Assembly: GCF_001045445.1 (NCBI RefSeq)
Contig: NZ_LFNF01000001.1
Span: 1,028,872 to 1,092,871, forward strand
Direction: 5' to 3'
Origin: Chryseobacterium sp. BLS98
Lineage (GTDB): Bacteria > Bacteroidota > Bacteroidia > Flavobacteriales > Weeksellaceae
DNA: 64,000 nt
This document shows, piece by piece, positions 24,048 through 33,277 of this stretch; the stretch's first letter is position 1, and the number at the start of each line of letters is the position of its first letter. Position numbers and translations under genes: made by a program. Under the pieces are notes generated by a model. That model was not told the origin of the DNA. It searched no databases and saw only the letters and a list, made by a program, of their open reading frames with translations.

Positions 24048-26165
24048 TTAAAATTTATACTCCAGCATTAAAGTCCCTCTTGTCCCTGGTGAATTCACGA
24101 ATTCGCTGTCACGGGCAGACCACCAGGCAATGGAAGGTTGGTACATATGGTTGAGTATATTCTCAACCCCCAGAGATACTTTCCAGTTTTTATTGATTTC
24201 ATATCCGGATTTGAAATTGAAAACAGTGTATTCCGGAACATAGCCTTCTCCGTACACAAACATTCCTGTTTTTGCATTGGGCTGAAATCTGTCCTGCCGG
24301 AATGCATGCAGCATGTCAAAACCTATGGATAAAGTGGGGATAGGCTTCACCTGAATATACGCCAGCAATTTTGGAGCAGAAATCCTGCTGTTGTTGATTT
24401 TTGCAGAATAATCTCCATCATCTTTAATGGAGGTAATTCCCTCCATCCAGCTATAACTTCCTCCAAAGCTGATCCATCTTGCAGGGGTAAAATGCAGAAA
24501 TCCTTCCACCCCGTAAACAATTTCCGGTGATCTCTGTATGGTTAAAGCCCTGTCTGCGCTTTGTACGAATGACGCCCCAAGCTTTGAAGTGCTCACATAA
24601 GAGGTAATCTCATAGTTAACCCATTTTGAGATCTGTCCGGTGGCTCCGAACTCATAATTGTTAACGATGATTGGTTTTGTTTCAAGATTTTGAATGGTTT
24701 CCTGGGTAGATGTTCTCAGAATTCTTCCCAGCTCGTTGATAGAGTAGGATTGTGAAAAACTTCCGAACAGGTTAATGAAAGGCTCAATATTGTAACGGAC
24801 TCCTAAATTGGCAACTAAAGCATTATATTTTAGTTTTCCACCGGTAACGAAAATGCTTGTTGTAAAAGTTCCGTCACTTTTAATAGAAGAAAGAGTATTG
24901 AAGTCTCCAACTTTAACGCTCATGTTTTCGTAACGGAGCCCTCCTTTGATGGTCAGTTTTTTCAGTAAATCAATTTTAACCAAAACAAAAGGCGCAAGGT
25001 TGGTCATATTCATGTCAGGAGTCCAGTAACGGCCGTCTTCAAGTTTTTGGACGGTCTGATCGTTAAGGATATCCATTCCGTACATGATTTCACCCTGGGA
25101 ATTGGTGGCATTCCAGAGTTTTGTATCAAAATTGAATCTCGCTCCGTATTTTTTGGAGATGACATTGGATTGTCCTCCACCCAAAAATGTATCGCTGTAT
25201 CCGTAAACGGTTCTGAAATCCTGCATGTAGGCATTGAAATTCAGTGATGTGGTTCCCCCGAAAAGGTTCTGGTTGTCATAATTAATCCTGAAATTATGGT
25301 TTCTCGGTGTTCCCTGTGGTGTGGTTTCAAGACTTTTTCCTTCTCCTTCACCAATCGTAGGTGCTATTCCGTATTTACCGGTTTTTAAACCTAAATTAAG
25401 ATCTGATCTGGAAGAATACCCAATGTAAGAAACTTCAATTCTCTGGTCATTATTGATATTATAACCTACTTTAAGCATTCCGTTGTAATTATCCATTTTT
25501 GCCGTGCTGTAGGTTGGGGTAAGGTATATGCCGTCGGCATCTTTCATGTAGCCGGTTCTTTCATAGGCTAAAGACAATACATAATCAAATTTATTGATCT
25601 TTCCGGATAGCAGCTGGCTGGCTCTTACTCCTAATGTTCCACCATACGGCTGGCCTGTAAAACCTACCTGAGTAATGCCGGAAATTTTTTTATCGGTCTT
25701 GCTTCTTCTGGTGATATAGTTGATAATCCCTCCATCAGCACCGTTTCCGTAGATGGATGAGGCTCCTTTGATGACCTCAATCCTTTCAATCACGGAGGGA
25801 TCAATACTTCTGATGTCTCTTGCTCCGTTTCTCAGTGGTGTAGATTGTGGAATTCCGTCAATAAGAACAAGGACTTGCCTTCCTCTCAGGGTTTGTCCTG
25901 TATTGGAAGTCTGGCCGGAGTTGGTTCCCAGGCTGGGAACCGTATACTGAAGAATACTGGTGATATCTGAATTGACGGTCAGCTGGGCCTGGATCTGTTT
26001 TTCAGCAACGATCGTTACTGAGCTTGGTATTTCCTTAATATTTTCTTTTTTTCTGGAAGCAGTCATTACGACTTCATCTACATTATTGGTCTGCAAACTG
26101 TCCTTAACCTGTGCAAAAACAGATACAGAGCCTAAGCATGCGGCTGATAAAAGCGCTTTTTTCAT
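24048..26165 (-). CDS. TonB-dependent outer membrane receptor (siderophore/iron type)
   Basis: 705 residues from the ATG at 26165. Signal peptide MKKALLSAACLGSVSVFAQ, then a TonB box-like NVDEVVMTASRKKENIKEIP, the plug domain (about 35-150, with LRGRQVLVLIDGIPQSTPLR and ERIEVIKGASSIYGNGADGG), and a 22-strand barrel ending in LEYKF with aromatic C-terminus. It lacks an N-terminal carboxypeptidase-like domain, unlike SusC proteins, which favours a siderophore or iron substrate. Its ATG overlaps the stop of the upstream PepSY gene as TAATG, so translation is coupled. Probably imports a substrate different from the receptor at 27412. Confidence 0.92.
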   Translation of the reverse strand: MKKALLSAACLGSVSVFAQVKDSLQTNNVDEVVMTASRKKENIKEIPSSVTIVAEKQIQAQLTVNSDITSILQYTVPSLGTNSGQTSNTGQTLRGRQVLVLIDGIPQSTPLRNGARDIRSIDPSVIERIEVIKGASSIYGNGADGGIINYITRRSKTDKKISGITQVGFTGQPYGGTLGVRASQLLSGKINKFDYVLSLAYERTGYMKDADGIYLTPTYSTAKMDNYNGMLKVGYNINNDQRIEVSYIGYSSRSDLNLGLKTGKYGIAPTIGEGEGKSLETTPQGTPRNHNFRINYDNQNLFGGTTSLNFNAYMQDFRTVYGYSDTFLGGGQSNVISKKYGARFNFDTKLWNATNSQGEIMYGMDILNDQTVQKLEDGRYWTPDMNMTNLAPFVLVKIDLLKKLTIKGGLRYENMSVKVGDFNTLSSIKSDGTFTTSIFVTGGKLKYNALVANLGVRYNIEPFINLFGSFSQSYSINELGRILRTSTQETIQNLETKPIIVNNYEFGATGQISKWVNYEITSYVSTSKLGASFVQSADRALTIQRSPEIVYGVEGFLHFTPARWISFGGSYSWMEGITSIKDDGDYSAKINNSRISAPKLLAYIQVKPIPTLSIGFDMLHAFRQDRFQPNAKTGMFVYGEGYVPEYTVFNFKSGYEINKNWKVSLGVENILNHMYQPSIAWWSARDSEFVNSPGTRGTLMLEYKF

Positions 26166-27367
26166 TATATTTTCTTTCCTAGTTTTCTTTGTTTTCCCCA
26201 CCATACCAAAAATCCAGTAACAGGAAGTGAAGTACAGATGAGCCCGGTAATGAACCAGAGAATTTTTCCGAACAGTCCGAAGTAGGATCCGGTATGGATA
26301 TCATAGTTGGCGTTGGCGTATTTTTCTGCGTTGTTCAGTTTCTGATGAGGTTTCTCTGCCAACAGTTTTCCTGAGTATTTATCGAAAATCAGCGTATTTC
26401 TTTCACTGAAACGTCCATCTTTTCCGTAGATGGTAACCGGTATATTTTTTAGTTCTTTCCCTTTTTTGTTTTTTCCGTTCAATGGGATTCTGAAGCTGGA
26501 AGATGAGGAATAAAGTTTTTCAGTCTGCCCGGCTGCGATGTCAAAAACCGAACTGTTCTTTTGCATCAGGGAATCGGGAGACTTAATTTCTTTTTCCTTA
26601 GGTAGTTCAAGCGCACCTGACAGGGTAAAATTGAAGGCATTCTTCACATACGGATAGGCAAAATAGATTCCTGTGAAACTCATCAGCAGCGCTAAAAATG
26701 AAGCATAAAATCCTAATACATTATGAAGATCGTAGTTTCTGCGTTTCCAGGTCTTTACATTTTCCCAGCTGAACCAGAAACGTCCTTTTCTTGCTTTTTT
26801 GTTTTTAGGCCACCAGAGAATGATTCCTGTGATCAGCATAATGATGAACAGAACTGTGGGGATTCCTACTGTATACTTCCCCCAATCCGATTTTAACAGT
26901 AAACTCCAATGGATAGCTTTTAAAATGGGAAAGAGATCATATTTTTCATTATAAATTCCTGTAATTTCTCCTGTATACTGATTAACGTAAACCAGCTTAT
27001 TAATAAGCACTTCATCAAAATAATTCCATGCTTTTTTATCTTTTTCGTAATAAAGAAATTCGTAAGATTTGTTTTTATCTAAAGGGATTTCAATGGAACT
27101 GACGGGGTATTTTTCATTGATTTCCAGAGAAACTTTTTCTTTCAGAACTTCAATGGAAAGTGGATTTTGTGTGATGGTTCCAGGTTTTACATAAATGACA
27201 TCTTTTCTGAGAACATTCTGAATTTCGTCTTTGAAAACATACATTGTTCCTGTTAAAGCAACGATGAAAATAATGATGCCAACGGATAAACCAAACCACA
27301 AATGCAGTTTGGCAGACCATTTTTTTGTAAATGAAGGCTTCTTTTTATGGTGGTGCTTCTTTTTCAT
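26165..27367 (-). CDS. PepSY-type transmembrane protein (PepSY1)
   Basis: 400 residues, paralogue of the protein at 22785-23996. The two share MKKKHHHKKKP, AKLHLW, the first helix, VFKDEIQNVLRKDVIY, the HWSLLLKSDWGKYTVGIPT region, ILWWPKNKKARKGRFWFSW and TSLPVTGFLVWWG. About four membrane helices with two large exported loops. The divergent part is the last loop (about 245-345), so each copy may be adapted to the receptor next to it. Encoded between two TonB receptors, 44 bases after the first and overlapping the second by one base. Likely role: electron transfer or ferric-siderophore reduction at the inner membrane. Confidence 0.85.
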   Translation of the reverse strand: MKKKHHHKKKPSFTKKWSAKLHLWFGLSVGIIIFIVALTGTMYVFKDEIQNVLRKDVIYVKPGTITQNPLSIEVLKEKVSLEINEKYPVSSIEIPLDKNKSYEFLYYEKDKKAWNYFDEVLINKLVYVNQYTGEITGIYNEKYDLFPILKAIHWSLLLKSDWGKYTVGIPTVLFIIMLITGIILWWPKNKKARKGRFWFSWENVKTWKRRNYDLHNVLGFYASFLALLMSFTGIYFAYPYVKNAFNFTLSGALELPKEKEIKSPDSLMQKNSSVFDIAAGQTEKLYSSSSSFRIPLNGKNKKGKELKNIPVTIYGKDGRFSERNTLIFDKYSGKLLAEKPHQKLNNAEKYANANYDIHTGSYFGLFGKILWFITGLICTSLPVTGFLVWWGKQRKLGKKI

Positions 27368-27411
27368 TAAAATAAACTATTCCTGAATTTCAGGAATAGT
27401 GAATATGTTGA

Positions 27412-29559
27412 TTAAAATTTATAAGCAATTGTTCCTAAGAAGTTGGCCAGTTTTTGAGGATTCGCAGTGGAATATCCTGTCCAGTAATGTTCATTCGTGA
27501 AATTATCAACTTTAACTCCGATTCTGAATTTCTTGGCATCGTAAAACGCATTGGCATTCAAAACGAAATATTTTGGCAAAATGAAATCTCCTGTTACATT
27601 GTTGTCACTGGCATAATTTCCGCCAAATCCGAATCCCAGACCCTTTAACTTTCCATCAACAAACTGATAAGCAAGGTTGAAATTTGCATTCCAGAAAGAG
27701 CCTGCTGTGGTTGGTCTTAAATCTGTGCCTTCATCCACTGTATCGTTGTAAGCCAAACCTCCGACTAAAGAAAAACCTTTTACAAGGTATGCATTAACTT
27801 CCAGCTCGAACCCTTTGCTGAGTGTAGAAGCAGCTTGCTTTTGAACTGAAACAAAGTTGGGAGCATATTCTCCAGTGTAAAGCAATTGGTTTTTCACTTT
27901 GATGTTGTAGTAAGAAACCGTTGCATTGAATCTGTTTTTAAATAAACTTGCTTTAAAACCTCCTTCAAACTGATTTCCTCTTTCAGGGTCTGATAAAGTT
28001 GTGTTTCCGGCTACATCAGAAGTGTAATATCCGTTAGATTTGAATGAGTTCTGGTAATTTCCGAAAACTGAGAATTTGTCTTTCACGATTTCGTAAACAA
28101 TTCCGGCCTTTGGCGAGAATGCAGATTGGTTGAATGCTTTTTCTACATTGGTTCCAGACATTCCACCCAAATAATCGTTGTTTTCATAACGAAGTCCGGC
28201 CATAATGTGCAGTTTTGCAATCGGGGTAAATAAGTTGGAAATATATCCTGAATAGGTATTCAGATCTCTTAAATAATCCCAGGTTGAAAAGTTATTAGGA
28301 TCTGCATAAAGAGCTGACAAAGTAGAGTCATTCATTCCTGAATAATCTGCGCCTGAAACTGCTACGGAATCAAAATTAGAGTTCAAATATTTGTAGCGCA
28401 ATCTTTCTGTTGTTCTCATATAATCAAAACCAACAACTGTTCTGTTTTTCATTCCATTTGAAAAATCATAATTGAAGTTGAAGTTTTGTTGAATTTGGAA
28501 CCATGATTTTTTACTGTCGTTGGTAGATTGGTCTGCTCTAGTCACCCAATATTGTCCTTCTGTGTAAGAAATCGAAAAATATGGATTGTAACCGTCTGAA
28601 TAAGAATCGGAATTATTGATGTAAGTATTTGAAGTGATATGATCATTGATCTTCCATTTTACGTTTCCGAAAATATTGGAATTTCTTGCCGTCATATACA
28701 AATCTTTTCCGGTGAAAGATTCTTTATAGTCCAGGCCGGCTGCTTTTTCCAGATCTTTCATATTATTAATGCCGTTAAGCGTTTTCGGCGAAAGGTAGAA
28801 GTAATAAGGATTTGCCGTTACCCGGTTCTGGAACAATTCATAATCTACATTCAGCTGAACTTTATCGGAAACATTCCAGGTCAGACTCGGAGCGAAGGTT
28901 GTATATTGATTTCCGGCATTGGTTTTCGTGAAATTTCCTTCATTTGTATAAGCTGTATTTACGCGGAAGAAAAGGCCTTTTGTAATCGGAGCGTTAATAT
29001 CTGCAGTTGCTCTGTAAGTATTGTAACTTCCTGCAGACGCAGAGACTGCACCAAAGAAATTTTGCTGAGGTTTTTTGGTCACCCTGTTAATAAGACCACC
29101 GTAAGAAGCTACTGTACTTCCGTAAAGTGTTCCGACAGGACCTTTTAGAAATTCCAATGTTTCCACATTGATCGCATCAATTGTAGACGTAACGGGAGCG
29201 ACTACACCATTTCTTGTAGAAGCCTGTGAAGGAAAACCTCTTAAAACGAAGAAGGAGCCGCCATCTCCGGCTCTTCCTGTAGGATTCCACATCTTCTGCA
29301 AACCGGTTACGTTTCTGTAGGCATCGTCAACAGTAAAAATGTTTTCATTTTCCAAAATCCCTTTATCAATAGAAGAATAGACTTGTGGATTTTCTATGAA
29401 TTTCACCGGCATTTTGTTGGAGGATTCGGTATCGAGCTTTTTCACCATTTTATTGATGATAACCTCTTCAATATTTTTGGAATTGGTAGAATCTTTTTTC
29501 TCTTGTGCAAACGTTAGCATAGAGCCCAACATTGAGGCGCAGATCAGTACATTTTTCAT
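27412..29559 (-). CDS. TonB-dependent siderophore receptor
   Basis: Outer membrane receptor, 715 residues. Signal peptide (MKNVLICASMLGSMLTFAQ), then EEVIINKMVKKL as TonB-box region, plug domain at about 55-170 with DDAYRNVTGLQKMW, FVLRGFPSQASTRNGV and LEFLKGPVGTLYGS, and a barrel ending FLGTIAYKF. The plug and strand pattern resemble FhuA/FoxA-type receptors (SFTGKDLYMTARNSN, FSPKAGIVYEIVKDKFSVFG). First gene of the four-gene receptor/PepSY run, 20 bases after a TATATTTG box and downstream of an inverted repeat that could bind an iron-responsive repressor. Confidence 0.94.
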   Translation of the reverse strand: MKNVLICASMLGSMLTFAQEKKDSTNSKNIEEVIINKMVKKLDTESSNKMPVKFIENPQVYSSIDKGILENENIFTVDDAYRNVTGLQKMWNPTGRAGDGGSFFVLRGFPSQASTRNGVVAPVTSTIDAINVETLEFLKGPVGTLYGSTVASYGGLINRVTKKPQQNFFGAVSASAGSYNTYRATADINAPITKGLFFRVNTAYTNEGNFTKTNAGNQYTTFAPSLTWNVSDKVQLNVDYELFQNRVTANPYYFYLSPKTLNGINNMKDLEKAAGLDYKESFTGKDLYMTARNSNIFGNVKWKINDHITSNTYINNSDSYSDGYNPYFSISYTEGQYWVTRADQSTNDSKKSWFQIQQNFNFNYDFSNGMKNRTVVGFDYMRTTERLRYKYLNSNFDSVAVSGADYSGMNDSTLSALYADPNNFSTWDYLRDLNTYSGYISNLFTPIAKLHIMAGLRYENNDYLGGMSGTNVEKAFNQSAFSPKAGIVYEIVKDKFSVFGNYQNSFKSNGYYTSDVAGNTTLSDPERGNQFEGGFKASLFKNRFNATVSYYNIKVKNQLLYTGEYAPNFVSVQKQAASTLSKGFELEVNAYLVKGFSLVGGLAYNDTVDEGTDLRPTTAGSFWNANFNLAYQFVDGKLKGLGFGFGGNYASDNNVTGDFILPKYFVLNANAFYDAKKFRIGVKVDNFTNEHYWTGYSTANPQKLANFLGTIAYKF

Positions 29560-29578
29560 GAATAAGTCTAATTTTCTG

Positions 29579-29638
29579 CAAATATATTGTTTTTAATTGT
29601 TCTAAATAAATAATAAAATTGATTTTTATCATAATTTT
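29579..29638 (-). promoter_or_regulatory. Promoter -7 box and candidate operator for the siderophore receptor
   Basis: Minus strand TATATTTG at 29586-29579 fits the -7 box. Upstream at 29615-29638 is an inverted repeat AAAATTGAT-TTTT-ATCATAATTTT with core TGAT-N4-ATCA. It overlaps or borders the expected -33 zone. It does not match the classical Fur 7-1-7 consensus, so the regulator is unknown. Confidence 0.4.
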
Positions 29639-29654
29639 ATTGGTGTTGAATAGT

Positions 29655-29689
29655 AAAACCCCGCTTCAGCATCGCTGAAGCGGGGTTTT
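29655..29689. terminator. Terminator after secA
   Basis: Perfect 16-bp stem AAAACCCCGCTTCAGC / GCTGAAGCGGGGTTTT with a 3-base loop. U-tracts are possible on both strands; it lies 23 bases past the secA stop. Confidence 0.9.
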
Positions 29690-29712
29690 TATAAGATTTT
29701 ATTATTGATTTC

Positions 29713-32700
29713 TTAAGCCGGAATTTCTCCTTTATATAAGAAAGAAATAATTTCTTTATTCATTTTGTCAACCATTTCGCTGAATAAGTGGAATGATTCC
29801 TGCTTGTAAATTACCAATGGATCTTTCTGCTCATAAACGGCACCTTGAGAAGATCTTCTCAGGTCATCCATTTCACGAAGGTGAAGTTTCCAGTTCTCAT
29901 CGATGATGGATAAGGTGATGTTCTTTTCAAAATCATTGATAAGGCTTTCACATTGAGTATCGTAAGCTTCTTTAAGATCAGCTACAATAGTCATTGTTTT
30001 GTGGCCGTCTGTGAAAGGAACCTGGATCATTTTAAACATTGAACCCTGATTCTGATATACATTTTCAATGATAGGGAATGACTTCTCTTTCAGTAAATTC
30101 AGTTTCATTTTATAATCTTCCTGAGCAGCTTTGAATACAATGTCTGTCAGTTCCGGAATTTGCTTGTTCTTGAAATCATTTTCAGAAACAGGAGATTCCA
30201 TAGTAAAGAATTTAATAATATCGAATTCGAAATCTTTATAATTTCCGGTAGCTTTCCCTTTAGTAACTATTGAGTTGGCAACATCGAAGATCATGTTTGT
30301 AATGTCATATTTCAGGTGATCCCCGAAAAGAGCATTCTTTCTTCTTTTATAGATCACATCACGCTGCTTGTTCATTACGTCATCATATTCAAGAAGTCTC
30401 TTTCTGATTCCGAAGTTGTTTTCCTCTACTTTCTTCTGAGCTCTTTCGATAGACTTGCTGATCATGGAATGCTGAATTACTTCACCTTCCTTGTGACCCA
30501 TTCTGTCCATCATTTTAGCAATTCTTTCAGAACCAAACAAACGCATCAGGTTATCTTCAAGAGATACATAGAACTGAGAGCTACCAGGGTCTCCCTGACG
30601 TCCCGCTCTACCTCTTAGCTGTCTGTCAACACGTCTTGAATCGTGTCTTTCCGTACCGATAATAGCTAAACCTCCGGCTTCTTTTACTTCTTTGGAAAGC
30701 TTGATATCCGTACCACGACCCGCCATGTTCGTTGCAATAGTTACAACTCCTGGCTGTCCTGCTCCGGCAACAATCTCTGCTTCCTTTTTGTGAAGCTTCG
30801 CGTTCAGTACCTGGTGAGGAATTTTTCTTAATTGCAACGCTTTTGAAAGTAACTGAGAGATCTCAACAGAAGTAGTACCTACAAGTACAGGTCTTTGGGC
30901 TGCTGTTAAGTTTTCGATTTCTTCAATTACGGCATTGTATTTTTCACGGTTAGTTTTGAAAACCAAATCCTGCTTGTCATTTCTTAAAATAGGACGGTTC
31001 GTAGGAATTACCACCACATCAAGTTTGTAGATTTCCCAAAGTTCACCTGCTTCCGTCTCAGCAGTACCTGTCATTCCCGCAAGCTTGTTGTACATACGGA
31101 AATAGTTCTGAAGCGTTACGGTAGCAAACGTTTGTGTAGCCGCTTCAATTTTTACATTTTCTTTAGCTTCGATCGCCTGGTGAAGACCGTCTGAATAACG
31201 TCTTCCTTCCATGATACGGCCTGTCTGTTCGTCAACGATTTTTACTTCACCGTCAATAACCACATATTCATCATCTTTTTCGAATAATGTATATGCTTTT
31301 AACAGCTGGCTCATCGTGTGTACACGCTCAGATTTTTCAGCAAATTCAGAGAAAAGTTTTTCTTTAGCCTCAAATTCTTCTTCTTTGGATAAATTTTTAG
31401 CCTCAACTTCTGCGATTTCTGTACCGATGTCTGGAAGAACGAAGAAGTTAGCATCAGAATTCCCCTGAGACATATATTCAACACCTTTGTCCGTAAGATC
31501 AACCTGGTTGTTCTTTTCTTCAATAACGAAGTAAAGGTCTTTATCTACAATCGGCATATCGCGGTTGTTGTCCTGCATATACTGCGCCTCAACTTTCTGA
31601 AGCAATGCTCTGTTTCCGCTTTCCGATAAGAATTTAATTAATTGTCTGTTTTTAGGAAGACCTCTGTATGCCTGAAGCAATTTGAATCCTCCTTCTTTTG
31701 TATTTCCTGCAGCGATTAATTTTTTAGCTTCATTAAAGATCGCAGAAACTGTTTTCTTCTGAACTTCAACGATTCTGTCGATAGAAGGCTTAAGGACATC
31801 AAATTCCTGTCTGTCACCCTGCGGAACCGGACCGGAAATAATTAACGGTGTTCTTGCATCATCTACCAATACGGAGTCAACCTCATCCACGATAGCAAAG
31901 TTCAGTTCTCTCTGTACTAATTCTGATGGTGAAGTAACCATGTTATCTCTCAGATAATCGAAACCGAATTCGTTATTCGTTCCGTAAGTAATATCCGAGT
32001 TGTATGCTTTTCTTCTTCCGTCTGAGTTCGGCTGGTGGTTATCGATACAGTCGATAGACATTCCGTGGAATTGATACAATGGACCCATCCACGCCGAGTC
32101 TCTCTTGGCAAGATAGTCATTCACGGTTACTACGTGAACCCCTCTTTCAGGAAGAGCATTTAAGTAAATAGGTAATGTTCCTACCAAAGTTTTACCTTCA
32201 CCGGTTGCCATTTCGGCAATTTTACCGCTGTGAAGAATAACCCCTCCGATAAACTGAACATCATAGTGGACCATATCCCAAACTACAGGAGTTCCGGCAG
32301 CATCCCATGAGTTTTTCCAGACTGCAGTATCTCCCTGGATCTCTACGAAATCTTTACCCGCAGCAGCCAATTGTCTGTCCCAATCAGTTGCTTTGATGCG
32401 GATCTCACCGTTCTGAGCCCATCTTCTAGCTGTTTCTTTTACCAGGGCAAAAGCTTCAGGAAGAATCTGAGCAAGAACTTTCTCTTCAATTTCGTATGAT
32501 TCTTTCTTCAGAGACTCAATCTTTGAGAAAAGAGCTTCTTTTTCATCTACGTTAGCTGAATTTTTTATCTGCTCCTTTATCTGTTCTATCTGCGCTGTTA
32601 TTTTGCTGGTTGAAGATTTGATGTTCTCTTTAAATTCAGCAGTTTTTTCTCTCAGCCCATCATCAGTTAACTGCTGAATGGCTGGTTCTACAGCTTTGAT

Positions 32701-32787
32701 TTTTGTTACAACTTTTTTTACTTCTTTTAGGTCCTGCGCTTTTTTGTCTCCCAAAAACCCTTTAAGAACTTTGTTTAAAAAACTCAT
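29713..32787 (-). CDS. secA: Preprotein translocase ATPase SecA
   Basis: Motor ATPase driving post-translational export through SecYEG. 1024 residues, longer than E. coli SecA (901) because of insertions in the N-terminal part (a charged coiled segment at about 50-110). Walker A ATGEGKT at 194-200, DEAD-like [20 protein letters not shown], the preprotein cross-linking domain after it, and [11 protein letters not shown] and [19 protein letters not shown] in the second motor domain. The C-terminus ends [10 protein letters not shown] without the CxCxSGxxYxxC zinc finger that binds SecB in many bacteria. Preceded by an intergenic repeat and followed by a strong terminator. Confidence 0.97.
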   Translation of the reverse strand: MSFLNKVLKGFLGDKKAQDLKEVKKVVTKIKAVEPAIQQLTDDGLREKTAEFKENIKSSTSKITAQIEQIKEQIKNSANVDEKEALFSKIESLKKESYEIEEKVLAQILPEAFALVKETARRWAQNGEIRIKATDWDRQLAAAGKDFVEIQGDTAVWKNSWDAAGTPVVWDMVHYDVQFIGGVILHSGKIAEMATGEGKTLVGTLPIYLNALPERGVHVVTVNDYLAKRDSAWMGPLYQFHGMSIDCIDNHQPNSDGRRKAYNSDITYGTNNEFGFDYLRDNMVTSPSELVQRELNFAIVDEVDSVLVDDARTPLIISGPVPQGDRQEFDVLKPSIDRIVEVQKKTVSAIFNEAKKLIAAGNTKEGGFKLLQAYRGLPKNRQLIKFLSESGNRALLQKVEAQYMQDNNRDMPIVDKDLYFVIEEKNNQVDLTDKGVEYMSQGNSDANFFVLPDIGTEIAEVEAKNLSKEEEFEAKEKLFSEFAEKSERVHTMSQLLKAYTLFEKDDEYVVIDGEVKIVDEQTGRIMEGRRYSDGLHQAIEAKENVKIEAATQTFATVTLQNYFRMYNKLAGMTGTAETEAGELWEIYKLDVVVIPTNRPILRNDKQDLVFKTNREKYNAVIEEIENLTAAQRPVLVGTTSVEISQLLSKALQLRKIPHQVLNAKLHKKEAEIVAGAGQPGVVTIATNMAGRGTDIKLSKEVKEAGGLAIIGTERHDSRRVDRQLRGRAGRQGDPGSSQFYVSLEDNLMRLFGSERIAKMMDRMGHKEGEVIQHSMISKSIERAQKKVEENNFGIRKRLLEYDDVMNKQRDVIYKRRKNALFGDHLKYDITNMIFDVANSIVTKGKATGNYKDFEFDIIKFFTMESPVSENDFKNKQIPELTDIVFKAAQEDYKMKLNLLKEKSFPIIENVYQNQGSMFKMIQVPFTDGHKTMTIVADLKEAYDTQCESLINDFEKNITLSIIDENWKLHLREMDDLRRSSQGAVYEQKDPLVIYKQESFHLFSEMVDKMNKEIISFLYKGEIPA

Positions 32788-32809
32788 AAATTTTTTGCTT
32801 TATGCTTAA

Positions 32810-32913
32810 AACAATATGCTTTAAGCGTTTTAATGACACGCTTAACGTGTGAATTGTGTATATAAAAAAGGGCAAATAAGCTCTAAGCTAATGCTCAAAG
32901 CTTATTGCTTTCA
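32810..32913. repeat. Intergenic inverted repeat G (secA-DUF2795 gap)
   Basis: Arms 32810-32826 (AACAATATGCTTTAAGC) and 32893-32909 (reverse complement AGCAATAAGCTTTGAGC) match at 14 of 17 bases. Between them are further GCTTAA/AAGC words, such as ACACGCTTAACGTGTG (32836-32851), itself a near-perfect palindrome. The element starts right after the stop codon of the DUF2795 gene. Confidence 0.55.
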
Positions 32914-33135
32914 TTAATATTCGTCTTCGTTCCAAAGGAAATCCTCGTCGGTAGGATAATCACTCCAAACCTCTTCGATAGATTCATAGATTTCTCCTTC
33001 GTCTTCAATTGCCTGAAGGTTTTCCACTACTTCCATTGGTGCACCAGTTCTGATTGCATAGTCAATAAGTTCTGCTTTTGTCATTGGCCAAGGTGCGTCA
33101 CTTAGGTATGAGGCTAATTCTAATGTCCAGTACAT
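32914..33135 (-). CDS. DUF2795 domain protein
   Basis: Small acidic cytoplasmic protein, 73 residues from the ATG at 33135 (MYWTLELASYLSDAPWPMTK). The segment LASYLSDAPWPMTKAELIDY followed by AIRTGAPMEVVENLQAIED is the DUF2795 core; the C-terminal 25 residues are strongly acidic (EEVWSDYPTDEDFLWNEDEY). Conserved in flavobacteria next to secA in my recollection; function unknown. An upstream alternative start would overlap the -7 box at 33154-33161. Confidence 0.85.
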   Translation of the reverse strand: MYWTLELASYLSDAPWPMTKAELIDYAIRTGAPMEVVENLQAIEDEGEIYESIEEVWSDYPTDEDFLWNEDEY

Positions 33136-33153
33136 AATTTTCTGATTTTTTTG

Positions 33154-33161
33154 CAAAAGTA
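33154..33161 (-). promoter_or_regulatory. Promoter -7 box for the DUF2795-secA unit
   Basis: Minus strand TACTTTTG, fitting TAnnTTTG, 18 bases before the DUF2795 ATG. Confidence 0.5.
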
Positions 33162-33277
33162 TAAAATTAGCTTATATTATACGCTTTTTTATACTTGATT
33201 TTCAATTCTTTTTGATTAATTTTTGTTCATTGTCTGTCATAGACTGGATTACAGCCGTGTCAGCAACTTACATGATG

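Noticed and set aside
28639..29148. 169-residue plus frame opposite the siderophore receptor
   Set aside because: Antisense shadow of barrel and plug coding sequence, Cys/Ile-rich, no domain.
29615..29638. Fur box upstream of the siderophore receptor
   Set aside because: The inverted repeat does not reach the classical GATAATGATAATCATTATC pattern, so it is listed only as an unspecified operator.
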